A stretch of DNA of 64,000 nucleotides from Herbaspirillum sp. (GCF_017744395.1 NZ_JAGIBI010000003.1:1-64000), one strand, 5' to 3'; positions 16,414 to 26,935 are shown, counted from the first letter of the stretch. Made by a program: numbers and translations. Notes: generated by a model not told the origin, from the letters alone.

Positions 16414-18297
16414 ATGAGCCAGCCCAGCAGCAATCCGCAACAAGAACCCCAGCCACTTCCGCATTCCCGATCGCAGCAATCCGAGCAGCCGCACCTGGCG
16501 GCGCAGGACAATCCTTCCACTTCGACCCTGGACCTGGGCGTCATCGGCAATTGCGCCTTCTCGGCGCTGGTCGACAAGATGGGGCGCATCGTCTGGTGCT
16601 GCCTGCCGCGCTTCGACGGCGACCCGGTGTTCAACGCACTGCTCGACCCCAGCGACAACGGCAGCCTGTGGGCTTTCCAACTGGAGAATTTCTCGCACAG
16701 CGAGCAATGGTATGAGCCCAATACCGCGGTGCTGCGTACGCGCCTGTATGACACGCTGGGGCAGGGCATCGAGATCACCGACCTGGCGCCGCGCTTCCAC
16801 AGCCGCGGCCGTTTCTTCCGGCCCCTGCAACTGGTGCGCCGCATCCATCCGCTGTCGGGCGCGCCGCGCGTGCGCGTGGTCCTGCGCCTGAAGTTCGACT
16901 GGGGCCGCGAAGTGCCGCTGGAAACGCGCGGCAGCAACCACATCCGCTATGTCGGCAACGGCCAGGCGCTGCGCCTGAACGCCGATGCGCCCATCAGCTA
17001 CATCGTCGGCGAGACCGCCTTCGTGGTCAATCGCCCCTACAGCTTCATCCTCGGCCCCGACGAAACCCTGCATGGCGGCATCAACGACACCGCGCGCGAT
17101 TTCGAGCAGGAGACGCTGGCCTATTGGCGCAACTGGAGCCGCGCGCTGGCCACGCCGCTGGAATGGCAGGATGCGGTGATCCGCGCCGCCATCACCCTGA
17201 AGCTGTCGGTGTACGAGGATACCGGCGCCATCATCGCCGCCATGACCACCAGCGTGCCGGAAGCGCCCGGCAGCCAGCGCAACTGGGATTACCGCTATTG
17301 CTGGCTGCGCGACGCTTTCTTTGTGGTGAGGGCGCTGAACAGCCTGTCCGAACTCGGCACCATGGAAGACTACCTGCGCTGGCTGACCAACGTGGTGGTG
17401 CGCTCCGGCGGCGGCCATGTGCAGCCGCTGTACGGCATCGGGCTGGAGGAAGAACTGCCGGAACAGGTGCTTGACCACCTGCCGGGCTACCAGAACCACC
17501 GGCCGGTGCGCGTGGGCAACCAGGCCTACGAACACTTCCAGCACGACGTCTACGGCAACATCGTGCTGGGCGCGGCGCAGGCCTTCCATGACATGCGCCT
17601 GCACCACCGTGCCGGCGCCGAGCATTTCCAGCACCTGGAGGCGGTCGGAGAGCGCGCCTACGAGGTCTACCACCAGCCCGATGCCGGCATGTGGGAGCTG
17701 CGCACGCGCTCGCGCATCCATACCTCGTCGGCGCTGATGAGCTGGGCCGCCTGCGACCGCCTGGCCAAGATCGCGGCGCGGCTGGACATGGCGCAGCGCG
17801 CGCAATACTGGCGCGCGCGCGCCGAGGAAATCGGCGCCCGCATCCTGAACGAAGCCTGGAACGAGCAGCGCCAGGCCTATGCCGAAAGCTTCGGCGGGCG
17901 CGACCTCGACGCCAGCGTGCTGCTGATGGTCGAAGTCGGCCTGCTCGCGCCGACCGACAAGCGCTTCATCGCCACCGTCGACGCGCTGGAAAAGTACCTG
18001 TGCGACGGTCCCTACATGCGCCGCTACGAAGCGCCGGACGACTTCGGCCGGCCCGAGACCGCGTTCAACATCTGCGCCTTCTGGCGCATCGACGCGCTGG
18101 CGCGCATCGGCCGCAAGGAGCAGGCGCGCGAGATCTTCAATGCCATGCTGGACGTGCGCAACCACCTAGGCCTGCTGTCGGAAGACACGCATCCGGTCAC
18201 GCGCCGGATGTGGGGCAATTTCCCGCAGACCTACTCGATGGTGGGCATCATCAACTGCGCGATGCGCCTGTCGGCATCGTGGGAAGCGGTGATCTGA
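16414..18297 (+). CDS. Glycoside hydrolase family 15 protein (glucoamylase/trehalase type)
   Basis: A 627-residue cytoplasmic protein with a Gln/Ser/Pro-rich N-terminal tail of about 35 residues, an N-terminal beta domain ('GVIGNCAFSALVDKMGRIVW') and a C-terminal (alpha/alpha)6 barrel. GH15 motifs include 'RNWDYRYCWLRDAFF', 'IGLEEELPEQVLDHLPGYQ', 'GMWELRTRSRIHTSSALMSW' and 'GLLSEDTHPVTRRMWGNFPQ'. Family members cleave alpha-glucosidic bonds, and some are trehalases. Its place between otsB and otsA, with its stop overlapping the otsA start (TGATG), ties it to trehalose or glucan turnover. The exact substrate is not known. Confidence 0.92.
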   Translation: MSQPSSNPQQEPQPLPHSRSQQSEQPHLAAQDNPSTSTLDLGVIGNCAFSALVDKMGRIVWCCLPRFDGDPVFNALLDPSDNGSLWAFQLENFSHSEQWYEPNTAVLRTRLYDTLGQGIEITDLAPRFHSRGRFFRPLQLVRRIHPLSGAPRVRVVLRLKFDWGREVPLETRGSNHIRYVGNGQALRLNADAPISYIVGETAFVVNRPYSFILGPDETLHGGINDTARDFEQETLAYWRNWSRALATPLEWQDAVIRAAITLKLSVYEDTGAIIAAMTTSVPEAPGSQRNWDYRYCWLRDAFFVVRALNSLSELGTMEDYLRWLTNVVVRSGGGHVQPLYGIGLEEELPEQVLDHLPGYQNHRPVRVGNQAYEHFQHDVYGNIVLGAAQAFHDMRLHHRAGAEHFQHLEAVGERAYEVYHQPDAGMWELRTRSRIHTSSALMSWAACDRLAKIAARLDMAQRAQYWRARAEEIGARILNEAWNEQRQAYAESFGGRDLDASVLLMVEVGLLAPTDKRFIATVDALEKYLCDGPYMRRYEAPDDFGRPETAFNICAFWRIDALARIGRKEQAREIFNAMLDVRNHLGLLSEDTHPVTRRMWGNFPQTYSMVGIINCAMRLSASWEAVI

Positions 18298-19691
18298 TGG
18301 GCAGGCTGGTCGTCGTCTCGAACCGCCTGGCCGACCCGCGCAAGCCCGCGGCCGGCGGACTCGCGGTGGCGCTGGGCGAGACGCTGAAAAAGACCGGCGG
18401 CATGTGGTTCGGCTGGAGCGGCAAGGTGGTGGAGCAGGGCGCGCCCGGCGAGGGCGAGTTGCGTGTGCACCAGGCCGGCGCGGTGACGCTGGCCGAGCTC
18501 GACCTGTGCCGGGAAGACCATGACGCCTACTACCGCGGCTACGCCAATGGCGTGCTGTGGCCGGTGTTCCATTACCGGCTCGACCTGGCGCATTTCGAGT
18601 CCGGCCACCTGGGCGGCTACCGGCGCGTGAACCAGCTGTTCGCGCGCAAGCTGTTCCCGCTCTTGAAGCGCGACGACATCGTCTGGATCCACGACTACCA
18701 CCTGATTCCGCTGGCCGCCGAATTGCGCGCCATGGGCTGCGAGGCGCGCATCGGTTTCTTCCTGCACATTCCGCTGCCGCCGCCGCCGATCCTGGTGGCG
18801 ATTCCCTCGCATGAATGGCTGATGCGCGCGCTGTTCGCCTACGACCTGGTGGGTTTCCAGAACCACGCCGACTTGCAGCACTTCGCCCAGTACGTGCAGG
18901 CGGAGGCCACCGCCGAAGCGGTCGGCGCCAACCAGTACCGCGCGTTCAACAGAACCGTGCGCGCCGGCGCCTTCCCGATTGGCATCGACGTGGCCGACTT
19001 CCAGCGCCTGGGGCGCGCCAGGGAGGCGCGCGACACCTACGAAAGCACCCGGCAGGAATATTCGCGCCGGCGCCTCCTGGTCGGGGTCGACCGCCTGGAT
19101 TATTCGAAGGGATTGCCGCAGCGCATCCGCGCCTTCCGCGAACTGCTGCGCCTGTATCCGGAGAACCGCCACAGCGCCACGCTGCTGCAGATCGCCTCGC
19201 CCAGCCGCGAGGACGTGGAGGCCTACGGCGACATCCAGCGCGAGCTGGAAAGCCTGTGCGGCGCCATCAACGGCGACTTCGGCGACTTCGACTGGATGCC
19301 GATCCGCTACATCCACCGCACCGTCGCCCGCAGGCGCCTGCCGGGCTTGTACCGGGCCTGCTCGGTGGCGCTGGTGACGCCGCTGCGCGACGGCATGAAC
19401 CTGGTCGCCAAGGAGTTCGTCGCCGCCCAGAACGAGGAAGACCCCGGCGTGCTGGTGCTTTCGCGTTTCGCCGGGGCCGCCGAGCAGATGAAGGAAGCGC
19501 TCATCATCAATCCTTACGACACCCACGGCACCGCCCACGTGATCCAGCATGCGCTGCAGATGCCGCAGGCCGAACGGCGCGAGCGGCATGCGGCGCTGAT
19601 GCGGAACATCCGCGAATTCGATGTGCATTGGTGGTGCCGGGAGTTCCTGGATGCGCTGAAGAACTCCCGCCCGCAGGCGGTGGCGGCCTGA
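18297..19691 (+). CDS. otsA: Trehalose-6-phosphate synthase
   Basis: OtsA (GT20) joins UDP-glucose and glucose-6-phosphate. The 464-residue protein starts '[16 protein letters not shown]', followed by the 'GG' phosphate loop, and has '[11 protein letters not shown]', '[14 protein letters not shown]', '[18 protein letters not shown]' and the nucleotide-binding '[15 protein letters not shown]'. The ATG at 18297 overlaps the TGA of the GH15 gene, implying translational coupling. With otsB it makes trehalose, usually an osmotic and desiccation protectant. Confidence 0.97.
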   Translation: MGRLVVVSNRLADPRKPAAGGLAVALGETLKKTGGMWFGWSGKVVEQGAPGEGELRVHQAGAVTLAELDLCREDHDAYYRGYANGVLWPVFHYRLDLAHFESGHLGGYRRVNQLFARKLFPLLKRDDIVWIHDYHLIPLAAELRAMGCEARIGFFLHIPLPPPPILVAIPSHEWLMRALFAYDLVGFQNHADLQHFAQYVQAEATAEAVGANQYRAFNRTVRAGAFPIGIDVADFQRLGRAREARDTYESTRQEYSRRRLLVGVDRLDYSKGLPQRIRAFRELLRLYPENRHSATLLQIASPSREDVEAYGDIQRELESLCGAINGDFGDFDWMPIRYIHRTVARRRLPGLYRACSVALVTPLRDGMNLVAKEFVAAQNEEDPGVLVLSRFAGAAEQMKEALIINPYDTHGTAHVIQHALQMPQAERRERHAALMRNIREFDVHWWCREFLDALKNSRPQAVAA

Positions 19692-19838
19692 AAGATTGCA
19701 TAAAAGGAATGCGCCGGGGGCGCGCGGACGGCATTTTCCACGATGTTGTCAAAACGATCATGCCGGGTTTGGCGGCGCGCAAAGCGCCGCTTGTGGACAA
19801 GTCGCCGCACAGCCTGCGAAAAGCGCGCCAAAACCCTT

Positions 19839-19844
19839 TATAAT
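19839..19844 (+). promoter_or_regulatory. Candidate -10 element upstream of the FmdB-like gene
   Basis: TATAAT at 19839-19844 sits 33 bases before the ATG. The -35 region (TGCGAA at 19815-19820) is weak. Confidence 0.35.
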
Positions 19845-19877
19845 TCAGGGTTTTGGAAGTTTTTTGCGGAGTTAGTC

Positions 19878-20240
19878 ATGCCGATTTACGCGTATCGCTG
19901 CGAAGCGTGTGGTTTTGCCAAGGATGTCTTGCAGAAGATCTCCGACGATGCGTTGACCGTTTGCCCGTCCTGCAGCAAGGACAGCTTCAGAAAGCAACTG
20001 ACCGCCGCCGGTTTCCAGTTGAAGGGTTCCGGCTGGTATGTGACCGATTTCCGCGGCAATGGCAGCGGCACCGCCAACAGCGTGGGCGCCACCGGCACCG
20101 GGCTGGCTGCGAGCGAGTCCGCCAAGGCTGCGGATGCCGCGCCTGCTGCTGCACCTGCCGCCGCCGCACCTGCACCTGTTGCGGCCACGCCGGCCGCCGC
20201 TCCTTCGACCCCGACCGCATCCGCTCCCAGCGCAAGCTGA
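19878..20240 (+). CDS. FmdB family zinc-ribbon protein
   Basis: This 120-residue protein starts 'MPIYAYRCEACGFAKDVLQK' and has a second pair 'CPSC', forming the Cys4 zinc ribbon of the FmdB/CxxC regulatory family. 'FQLKGSGWYVTDF' is the conserved end of the domain. The last 50 residues are Ala/Pro/Thr-rich and disordered. The family is often annotated as regulatory but its molecular role is poorly known. It stands directly upstream of the DUF502 gene and aspS, a common betaproteobacterial arrangement, and is likely co-transcribed with them. Confidence 0.9.
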   Translation: MPIYAYRCEACGFAKDVLQKISDDALTVCPSCSKDSFRKQLTAAGFQLKGSGWYVTDFRGNGSGTANSVGATGTGLAASESAKAADAAPAAAPAAAAPAPVAATPAAAPSTPTASAPSAS

Positions 20241-20265
20241 GCCGCGGCGCCACCGATTCCGACCC

Positions 20266-20901
20266 ATGCGCAAATACTTCATTACCGGCCTGCTGATCCT
20301 GGTGCCCCTGGCCATCACGCTCTGGGTGCTCAACCTGATCATCGGCACGATGGACCAGTCGCTGCTGCTGCTGCCGCCGAGCTGGCGTCCGGAATCCCTG
20401 CTGGGTTTCTACATCCCCGGCCTGGGCACCATCCTCACGCTGCTGATCATCTTCCTGACGGGCGTGGCCGCGCGCAACTTCATCGGCCGCCAGATCGTCT
20501 CGGTGTGGGAAGGCATCCTGACCCGCATCCCGGTGGTGAAGTCGATCTACTCCAGCGTCAAGCAGGTGTCGGACACGCTGTTCTCGTCCTCGGGCAACGC
20601 CTTCCGCAAGGCGGTGCTGATCCAGTACCCGCGCCATGGCTCCTGGACCATCGCCTTCCTGACCGGCACCCCGGGCGGCGAGGTGAAGAACCACCTGGAA
20701 GGCGACTACATCAGCGTGTACGTGCCGACCACGCCCAACCCGACCTCGGGTTTCTTCCTGATGCTGCCGCGCGCGGAATCGATCGAGCTGGAAATGTCGG
20801 TCGACGAAGCGCTGAAGTACATCGTCTCCATGGGCGTCGTGGCCCCGGAAATGCTGGCCGACAAGAAAATCATCACCGAGCCGGCGGCGCCCCGCAATTG
20901 A
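20266..20901 (+). CDS. DUF502 family inner-membrane protein
   Basis: A 211-residue protein starting '[21 protein letters not shown]', with a first membrane helix at about residues 5-30 and a second at about 48-70 ('[21 protein letters not shown]'). It is followed by '[18 protein letters not shown]' and a soluble domain with '[20 protein letters not shown]', the conserved DUF502 signature. The function is unknown; plant relatives (COV/LCV proteins) are implicated in trafficking or vascular patterning. It lies 25 bases after the FmdB-like gene. Confidence 0.9.
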   Translation: MRKYFITGLLILVPLAITLWVLNLIIGTMDQSLLLLPPSWRPESLLGFYIPGLGTILTLLIIFLTGVAARNFIGRQIVSVWEGILTRIPVVKSIYSSVKQVSDTLFSSSGNAFRKAVLIQYPRHGSWTIAFLTGTPGGEVKNHLEGDYISVYVPTTPNPTSGFFLMLPRAESIELEMSVDEALKYIVSMGVVAPEMLADKKIITEPAAPRN

Positions 20902-21011
20902 CGGGGCGGCCGGCAGCCAGCGCGCCGGCCAGCCCCGCCTTCGCCCCAACGCATTCGTCCCAATTTAAGTCTCTCGAATCAAACAAGAACACTGTCAACG
21001 GAATCAGAACC

Positions 21012-22817
21012 ATGTCCATGCGAACCCAATACTGTGGCCTCACTACCGAGGCACTGCTCGGCCAAACCGTCAGCCTGTGCGGCTGGGTGCACCGTCGCCG
21101 CGACCACGGCGGCGTGATCTTCATCGACCTGCGCGACCGCGAAGGCCTGGTGCAGGTGGTGTGCGATCCGGACCGCGCCGACGTTTTCAAGAACGCCGAA
21201 GCGGTGCGCAACGAATTCTGCCTGCGCATCACCGGTGTGGTGCGCAACCGTCCTGAAGGCACCACCAACGCCAACCTGAAGTCGGGCAAGATCGAAGTGC
21301 TGTGCCACGAGCTGGAAGTGCTCAACCCGTCGGTCACGCCGCCGTTCCAGCTGGACGACGACAGCCTGTCGGAAACCACCCGCCTGACGCACCGCGTGCT
21401 GGACCTGCGCCGCCCGCAGATGCAGAACAACCTGCGCCTGCGCTACAAGGTGGCGATGGAAGTGCGCAAGTTCCTGGATGCCCAAGGCTTCATCGACATC
21501 GAAACCCCGATGCTGACCAAGTCGACCCCGGAAGGCGCGCGCGACTACCTGGTGCCTTCGCGCGTGAACGCCGGCGAATTCTTCGCCCTGCCGCAGTCGC
21601 CGCAGCTGTTCAAGCAGCTGCTGATGGTGGCCAACTTCGACCGCTACTACCAGATCACCAAGTGCTTCCGCGACGAAGACCTGCGCGCCGACCGCCAGCC
21701 TGAATTCACCCAGATCGACTGCGAAACCTCGTTCCTGACCGAACAGGAAATCCGCGACCTGTTCGAAGGCATGATCCGCCTGGTGTTCAAGAACGCGCTC
21801 GACATCGACCTGCCGAACCCGTTCCCGGTGATGGACTTCGCCACCGCCATGGGCAAGTACGGCTCCGACAAGCCGGACATGCGCGTCAAGCTGGAATTCA
21901 CCGAACTGACCGACGTGATGAAGGACGTCGAGTTTAAGGTGTTCTCGGGCGCGGCCAACAGCGAAGGCGGCCGCGTGGTCGGCTTGCGCGTGCCGGGCGG
22001 CGCCGACATGCCACGTTCGGAAATCGACGCCTACACCCAGTTCGTCGCCATCTACGGCGCCAAGGGCCTGGCCTACATCAAGGTCAACGAAAAGGCCAAG
22101 GGCCGCGACGGCCTGCAATCGCCGATCGTCAAGAACATCCATGACGCGGCCCTGGCCGCCATCATCGAGCGCACCGGCGCGCAAGACGGCGACCTGATCT
22201 TCTTCGGCGCCGACAAGGCCAAGGTCGTCAACGACGCCATCGGCGCGCTGCGCGTGAAGGTCGGCCACAGCGAGTTCGGCAAGAAGAACGGCCTGTTTGA
22301 CGACGCATGGCGTCCGCTGTGGGTGGTCGATTTCCCGATGTTCGAGTACGACGAGGACAACGCCCGCTGGGTCGCGCTGCACCACCCGTTCACCTCGCCC
22401 AAGGACGGCCACGAAGACTTCATCTCGACCAACCCGGGCGCGGCCATCGCCAAGGCCTACGACATGGTCCTGAACGGCTGGGAACTGGGCGGCGGTTCGG
22501 TGCGTATCCACCGCGCCGACGTGCAGAGCAAGGTGTTCCGCGCGCTGAAGATCGACGACGAGGAAGCCAAGCTGAAGTTCGGCTTCCTGCTGGACGCGCT
22601 GCAATACGGCGCGCCCCCGCACGGCGGCATCGCCTTCGGCCTGGACCGCCTGGTCACCATGATGGCCGGCGCCGAGTCGATCCGCGACGTGATCGCCTTC
22701 CCCAAGACCCAGCGCGCGCAGTGCCTGCTGACCCAGGCGCCGTCGGCGGTCGACGAGAAGCAATTGCGCGAATTGCACATCCGCCTGCGCAATACCGAGC
22801 CGGCCGTCAAAGCGTAA
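21012..22817 (+). CDS. aspS: Aspartyl-tRNA synthetase
   Basis: AspRS charges tRNA with aspartate. At 601 residues it is the long bacterial type: an N-terminal OB-fold anticodon domain ('[24 protein letters not shown]'-like region at about residues 20-45), class II motif 2 '[20 protein letters not shown]', a GAD insertion domain, and motif 3 '[11 protein letters not shown]'. The start 'MSMRTQYCG' at 21012 could also be the second ATG six bases on. In many betaproteobacteria this enzyme is non-discriminating and works with GatCAB; that is not decided here. A terminator lies 33 bases after the stop. Confidence 0.97.
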   Translation: MSMRTQYCGLTTEALLGQTVSLCGWVHRRRDHGGVIFIDLRDREGLVQVVCDPDRADVFKNAEAVRNEFCLRITGVVRNRPEGTTNANLKSGKIEVLCHELEVLNPSVTPPFQLDDDSLSETTRLTHRVLDLRRPQMQNNLRLRYKVAMEVRKFLDAQGFIDIETPMLTKSTPEGARDYLVPSRVNAGEFFALPQSPQLFKQLLMVANFDRYYQITKCFRDEDLRADRQPEFTQIDCETSFLTEQEIRDLFEGMIRLVFKNALDIDLPNPFPVMDFATAMGKYGSDKPDMRVKLEFTELTDVMKDVEFKVFSGAANSEGGRVVGLRVPGGADMPRSEIDAYTQFVAIYGAKGLAYIKVNEKAKGRDGLQSPIVKNIHDAALAAIIERTGAQDGDLIFFGADKAKVVNDAIGALRVKVGHSEFGKKNGLFDDAWRPLWVVDFPMFEYDEDNARWVALHHPFTSPKDGHEDFISTNPGAAIAKAYDMVLNGWELGGGSVRIHRADVQSKVFRALKIDDEEAKLKFGFLLDALQYGAPPHGGIAFGLDRLVTMMAGAESIRDVIAFPKTQRAQCLLTQAPSAVDEKQLRELHIRLRNTEPAVKA

Positions 22818-22850
22818 GAACCTGTTAGCTCGCTGTTTTGTGCATAATGA

Positions 22851-22878
22851 AGGCGCCGGTAACTCCGGCGCCTTTTTT
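22851..22878 (+). terminator. Terminator between aspS and nudB
   Basis: A 9-bp stem AGGCGCCGG / CCGGCGCCT with a TAACT loop is followed by a T6 run that ends 14 bases before the nudB ATG. Confidence 0.88.
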
Positions 22879-22891
22879 ATTTTCGAGTGCA

Positions 22892-23377
22892 ATGAACCAA
22901 CGTCCTTACAAGATCCCCGAATCGGTGCTGGTGGTGATCCACACCGCCGAGCGCGAAGTGCTGCTGATCGAGCGCGCCGACAAGGCCGGTTTCTGGCAAT
23001 CGGTGACCGGTTCGAAGGACACGCCGGAAGAAGCCCTGTCGGTCACCGCCCGACGCGAAGTGCGGGAAGAAACCGGCATCGCGGTAACCGAAGCGGGGAT
23101 AGAATCGAACGCCGTGCCGGCCGCCAATCTGCGCGACTGGCAGTTGTCCAATATTTATGAAATCTATCCGGTCTGGCGGCACCGCTACGCGCCCGGCGTG
23201 ACGAAGAACACCGAGCACGTGTTCGGCCTGCTGGTGCCGCGGGATATTGTCGTGACGCTGGCTCCGCGCGAACATACGCGCTACCAGTGGCTGCCGTACC
23301 GCGAAGCGGCCGACCGCTGCTTTTCGCCTTCCAATGCGGAAGCGATCCTGCAGTTGCCGCGCTATATGCAAGGCTGA
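22892..23377 (+). CDS. nudB: Dihydroneopterin triphosphate diphosphatase (Nudix)
   Basis: NudB removes pyrophosphate from dihydroneopterin triphosphate in folate synthesis. The 161-residue protein has the Nudix box G-x5-E-x7-R-E-U-x-E-E-x-G-U, seen here as 'GSKDTPEEALSVTARREVRE' followed by ETGI, and 'VWRHRYAPGVTKNTEHVFGL' typical of NudB. The ATG at 22892 ('MNQRPYKIPESVLVVIH') fits the family but has no good ribosome site and lies only 14 bases past a terminator; an in-frame alternative start region extends to 22838. Confidence 0.92.
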   Translation: MNQRPYKIPESVLVVIHTAEREVLLIERADKAGFWQSVTGSKDTPEEALSVTARREVREETGIAVTEAGIESNAVPAANLRDWQLSNIYEIYPVWRHRYAPGVTKNTEHVFGLLVPRDIVVTLAPREHTRYQWLPYREAADRCFSPSNAEAILQLPRYMQG

Positions 23378-23401
23378 TCCGGTTCAAGAAAGGTTGTTTC
23401 C

Positions 23402-24193
23402 ATGAAGCTGCGCGTGGCGACATACAACATCCACAAAGGCGTCACCTCGTTCGGCGGCCGGCCGCGCATCCTGGCGCTGAAGCAGGCGCTGGCCCAGCTC
23501 GATGCCGATATCCTGTTCCTGCAGGAAGTGCAGGGCCGCCATGACCTTAACGCCTTGCGCCACGAGTCGAACTGGCCGCAGCAGGGCCAGCACGAATACC
23601 TGGCCGGCGACACCCATCATGCAGCGTACGGCATGAATGCCGTGTACGATCACGGCCACCACGGCAATGCGCTGATTTCGCGCTTCGCCATCGCCTCCAG
23701 CCGCAACCAGGATGTCTCCGACCACGCTTACGAATCGCGCGGCATCCTGCATTGCGTGGTGCCGGTGGATGGCGTCGACGTGCACTGCTACGTGGTCCAC
23801 CTGGGTTTGTTCGCCGGCGGACGTCGGCGCCAGACCGAGGCCCTGATCGAAGCGGTGCGGACGTCGGCGCCGCCCGATGCGCCGCTGATCATCGCCGGCG
23901 ACTTCAACGACTGGAGCAACCAGCTGAGCAAGATGCTGTACCAGCGCCTGGGCGTGGTGGAAGTGTTCGACCAGCCGGCCACCAAGGGGCTGATGAACGG
24001 GCTGCGCAGGCTGGGCGGGTTGTCGGCGCCGATCCGTCCGGCGCGCACCTTCCCGGCGATGCTGCCGTGGCTGCGGCTGGACCGGATCTACCTGCGCGGC
24101 TTCCGGGTCGAGGCCGCGCAGGTGTTGAGCGAAGGGCCGTGGGCGCGCCTGTCCGACCATGCGCCCATCGTCAGCGAGTTGCGCCTGGCGTAG
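23402..24193 (+). CDS. Endonuclease/exonuclease/phosphatase family protein (YbhP-like)
   Basis: A 263-residue EEP-fold metal-dependent hydrolase with 'RVATYNIHKGV' (metal Asn), 'LFLQEVQG' (catalytic Glu), 'IIAGDFNDWSN' (Asp/Asn pair) and the final 'SDHAPIVSEL' His. It sits 24 bases after nudB and 52 bases before clsB, the same partnership as ybhP-clsB in enterobacteria. That context suggests action on a phosphodiester, perhaps lipid-related, rather than DNA repair. The substrate is unknown. Confidence 0.9.
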   Translation: MKLRVATYNIHKGVTSFGGRPRILALKQALAQLDADILFLQEVQGRHDLNALRHESNWPQQGQHEYLAGDTHHAAYGMNAVYDHGHHGNALISRFAIASSRNQDVSDHAYESRGILHCVVPVDGVDVHCYVVHLGLFAGGRRRQTEALIEAVRTSAPPDAPLIIAGDFNDWSNQLSKMLYQRLGVVEVFDQPATKGLMNGLRRLGGLSAPIRPARTFPAMLPWLRLDRIYLRGFRVEAAQVLSEGPWARLSDHAPIVSELRLA

Positions 24194-24245
24194 GCCCGGA
24201 CGCACGTATCCCGACCGATAAGATGGAACCAGAAAAAAGTCCCGC

Positions 24246-25409
24246 ATGCGCCATGTGAACTTCACCGACGGCAACGAGATCGCACTGCTGCACAACGGCG
24301 CGGCCTACTATCCGGCGCTGATTGCGGCGATCGAGGCGGCGCGGGTGGAGATCTATCTCGAAACCTACATCTTCGCCGGCGACGACACCGGCATCCTGGT
24401 ACGCGACGCCTTGCAGCGCGCCGCCCGGCGCGGGGTGGTGGTGTATGTGATCAACGACTGGCTGGGCACCGGCCGCGTGCAGACCGGGCTGCTCAAGCAA
24501 GCGCTGGAGGCCGCCGGCGTCCAGCATCGCGCTTTCAACCCGTGGTTCCGGCGCGGCGTGGCGCGCAGCCACCGCAAGCTGTGCGTGGTGGACCGCCAGG
24601 TGGCGTTCGTCGGCGGCCTCAATATCAACGACGACCTGCGCTCCGACCGCGACCACGCGATCGCGCTGCCGGCGCCGCGCTGGGATTTCGCGGTGCGCGT
24701 CACCGGTCCGCTGGTGCATGAGATCTACCGCGAGATGGATGCCCAGTGGCGGCGCGTGGGCCGCATGAAGCTCAAGGCGCGCTGGGAGAATTTCAAGCGG
24801 TTGCGCCACCATCCCTACGTGCCGGTCCATGGCGAGGCCCAGGCCGCGCTGGTGGTGCGCGACAACTTCCGCAACCGCCGCACCATCCAGCGCGCCTACC
24901 TGCAGGCGCTGGGCCGCGCGCGCGAAAGCGCTTTCCTCGCCAATCCGTATTTCGCGCCGGGGCGCAAGATGCGGCGCGCGCTGGAAGAAGCGGCGCAGCG
25001 CGGCGTCAAGGTGACCCTGCTGCTGGGTGTGGGCCAGTTCGCCATGCAGGATGCGGTGGCGCATTCCTTCTACCCCAAGCTGCTGCGCGCCGGCGTGCGC
25101 ATCGTCGAATACACCAGGACGGAGCTGCACGCCAAGGTGGCGGTGGTGGACGACAAGTGGTCCACGGTCGGCTCCAGCAACTATGACGGACTCTCCCTGT
25201 TCGTGAACCAGGAGGCCAATGTGGTCATCCAGGATGCGTCGTTCTCGCACTACCTGAGGGAAGAGATCGAGGCCGGCGCGGCCGGCGGGCGAGTGGTCCA
25301 CCTGGCCGATTTCGCGCATGTGCCGTGGTACCGGCGCGCCTGGTACGGGGCGGCCTTCCTGCTGTACCGCACGGTGATCCACATCATCACCCTGGGGCAG
25401 GACGCCTGA
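24246..25409 (+). CDS. clsB: Cardiolipin synthase B
   Basis: ClsB is a phospholipase-D-fold enzyme that makes cardiolipin by phosphatidyl transfer at the inner membrane. The 387-residue protein has two HKD motifs, His109-Lys111-Asp116 ('SHRKLCVVDRQVAFVGGLNI') and His295-Lys297-Asp302 ('LHAKVAVVDDKWSTVGSSN'). It lacks the two N-terminal membrane helices of ClsA, which fits ClsB. The C-terminus has an amphipathic stretch 'WYGAAFLLYRTVIHIITLG' that could anchor it. Confidence 0.93.
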   Translation: MRHVNFTDGNEIALLHNGAAYYPALIAAIEAARVEIYLETYIFAGDDTGILVRDALQRAARRGVVVYVINDWLGTGRVQTGLLKQALEAAGVQHRAFNPWFRRGVARSHRKLCVVDRQVAFVGGLNINDDLRSDRDHAIALPAPRWDFAVRVTGPLVHEIYREMDAQWRRVGRMKLKARWENFKRLRHHPYVPVHGEAQAALVVRDNFRNRRTIQRAYLQALGRARESAFLANPYFAPGRKMRRALEEAAQRGVKVTLLLGVGQFAMQDAVAHSFYPKLLRAGVRIVEYTRTELHAKVAVVDDKWSTVGSSNYDGLSLFVNQEANVVIQDASFSHYLREEIEAGAAGGRVVHLADFAHVPWYRRAWYGAAFLLYRTVIHIITLGQDA

Positions 25410-25608
25410 CCCGAATTAGCGTGCGGTTGCCGGAAGATAAGCCATGTTTGGCGCGGGTTTGCGGCATTCCCGATGCCGCCGCGCAATGTTCGCGGATACC
25501 GAAAATCCACCGTATCGCATTCCATGATGAAATGGACTAAGATGGCCGTCCGGGTTGCCCGCTGAAGGTCGCGGGGATATCCCGCCATTTCAATAAAAGG
25601 AGCCAATT

Positions 25609-26784
25609 ATGGATGATGTCGTCATTGTCGCAGCACAGAGAACAGCAATTGGCAAATTTGGCGGATCGCTGTCGAAGATCTCCGCCGCCGATCTCGGTGC
25701 GCAAGTCATCAAGGCCTTGCTGGCCAAGACAGGCATCAAGCCCGAAGCCATCAGCGAAGTCATCCTCGGCCATGTGCTGACCGCGGGCCTGGGCCAGAAC
25801 CCGGCGCGCCAGGCGGTGATCAAAGCCGGCCTGCCTGACATGGTGCCGGCCTTCGTGGTCGGCAAGGTTTGCGGCAGCGGCCTGAAGGCGGTGCACCTGG
25901 CGGCCCAGGCCATCAAGTGCGGCGACGCCCAGATCGTCATCGCCGGCGGCCAGGAAAACATGAGCGCCTCGCCGCACGTGCTGAACAATTCGCGCGACGG
26001 CTTCCGCATGGGCGACGCCAAGCTGACCGACACCATGATCGTCGACGGCCTGTGGGACGTCTACAACCAATACCACATGGGCATCACCGCCGAGAACGTG
26101 GCCAAGAAGTTCGAGATCTCGCGCGAAGAGCAGGACGCCTTCGCCGCCGCCTCGCAGAACAAGGCCGAAGCCGCGCAAAAGGCCGGCCGCTTCAAGGATG
26201 AGATCGTCCCCATCGAAATCAAGGGCAAGAAGGAAACCGTGGTGTTCGACACCGACGAGTTCGTCAAGCACGGTGTCACCGCCGAGTCGCTGGGTACGCT
26301 GCGTCCGGCCTTCGACAAGGCCGGCACGGTGACCGCCGGCAACGCCTCGGGCATCAACGACGGCGCCGCCGCGGTGGTGGTGACTTCCGCCCGGCTGGCG
26401 GCCGAGCTGGGCCTGCCGGTGCTGGCCAAGATCAAGTCGTATTCCTCGGCCGGCCTCGACCCCAGCATCATGGGCATGGGCCCGGTGCCGGCTTCGCAGC
26501 TGACCCTGAAGAAGGCCGGCTGGACGCCGCAGGACCTGGACCTGATGGAAATCAACGAAGCCTTCGCGGCCCAGGCGATCGCCGTCAACAAGCAGATGGG
26601 CTGGGACACCAGCAAGATCAACGTCAACGGCGGCGCGATCGCGCTGGGCCATCCGATCGGCGCCTCCGGCTGCCGCGTGCTGGTGACCTTGCTGCACGAG
26701 ATGGCGCGCCGCGACGCCAAGCGCGGCCTGGCCAGCCTGTGTATCGGCGGCGGCATGGGCGTGGCGCTGGCGGTTGAGCGCTGA
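25609..26784 (+). CDS. phaA: Acetyl-CoA acetyltransferase (thiolase)
   Basis: A biosynthetic-type thiolase condensing two acetyl-CoA to acetoacetyl-CoA, typically for polyhydroxybutyrate, or cleaving the product in reverse. The 391 residues include nucleophile Cys88 ('[14 protein letters not shown]'), 'NEAFAAQA', the His motif '[13 protein letters not shown]' and the second Cys in '[10 protein letters not shown]'. A good ribosome site AAAAGGAG precedes the ATG. No phaB or phaC is adjacent, so the phaA symbol is by similarity; atoB would be equally fair. It ends at its own terminator. Confidence 0.9.
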   Translation: MDDVVIVAAQRTAIGKFGGSLSKISAADLGAQVIKALLAKTGIKPEAISEVILGHVLTAGLGQNPARQAVIKAGLPDMVPAFVVGKVCGSGLKAVHLAAQAIKCGDAQIVIAGGQENMSASPHVLNNSRDGFRMGDAKLTDTMIVDGLWDVYNQYHMGITAENVAKKFEISREEQDAFAAASQNKAEAAQKAGRFKDEIVPIEIKGKKETVVFDTDEFVKHGVTAESLGTLRPAFDKAGTVTAGNASGINDGAAAVVVTSARLAAELGLPVLAKIKSYSSAGLDPSIMGMGPVPASQLTLKKAGWTPQDLDLMEINEAFAAQAIAVNKQMGWDTSKINVNGGAIALGHPIGASGCRVLVTLLHEMARRDAKRGLASLCIGGGMGVALAVER

Positions 26785-26809
26785 TCCGCTGTCCAGCTTT
26801 GCCTTGCTG

Positions 26810-26837
26810 AAAAACGCCGGCGTTTGCCGGCGTTTTT
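26810..26837 (+). terminator. Terminator after the thiolase gene
   Basis: AAAAACGCCGGC (26810-26821), a GTTT loop, then GCCGGCGTTTTT: a 12-bp stem running into a T-rich tail. Confidence 0.9.
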
Positions 26838-26858
26838 CTTTTTCGCAAGCACCCGCTT

Positions 26859-26891
26859 CGTCATCCCGACGCAGGCCGGGATCCAGCGGCG
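26859..26891. repeat. Dispersed short palindromic repeat, copy 2
   Basis: CGTCATCCCGACGCAGGCCG followed by GGATCCAGCGGCG. The core hairpin is ATCCCG...CGGGAT. It matches the copies at 203 and 51309 in layout, with a different paired stem. Confidence 0.65.
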
Positions 26892-26935
26892 TTCGTTGGC
26901 TTAAAATTACCGTTCGATTCGCAATTCAAACATCC

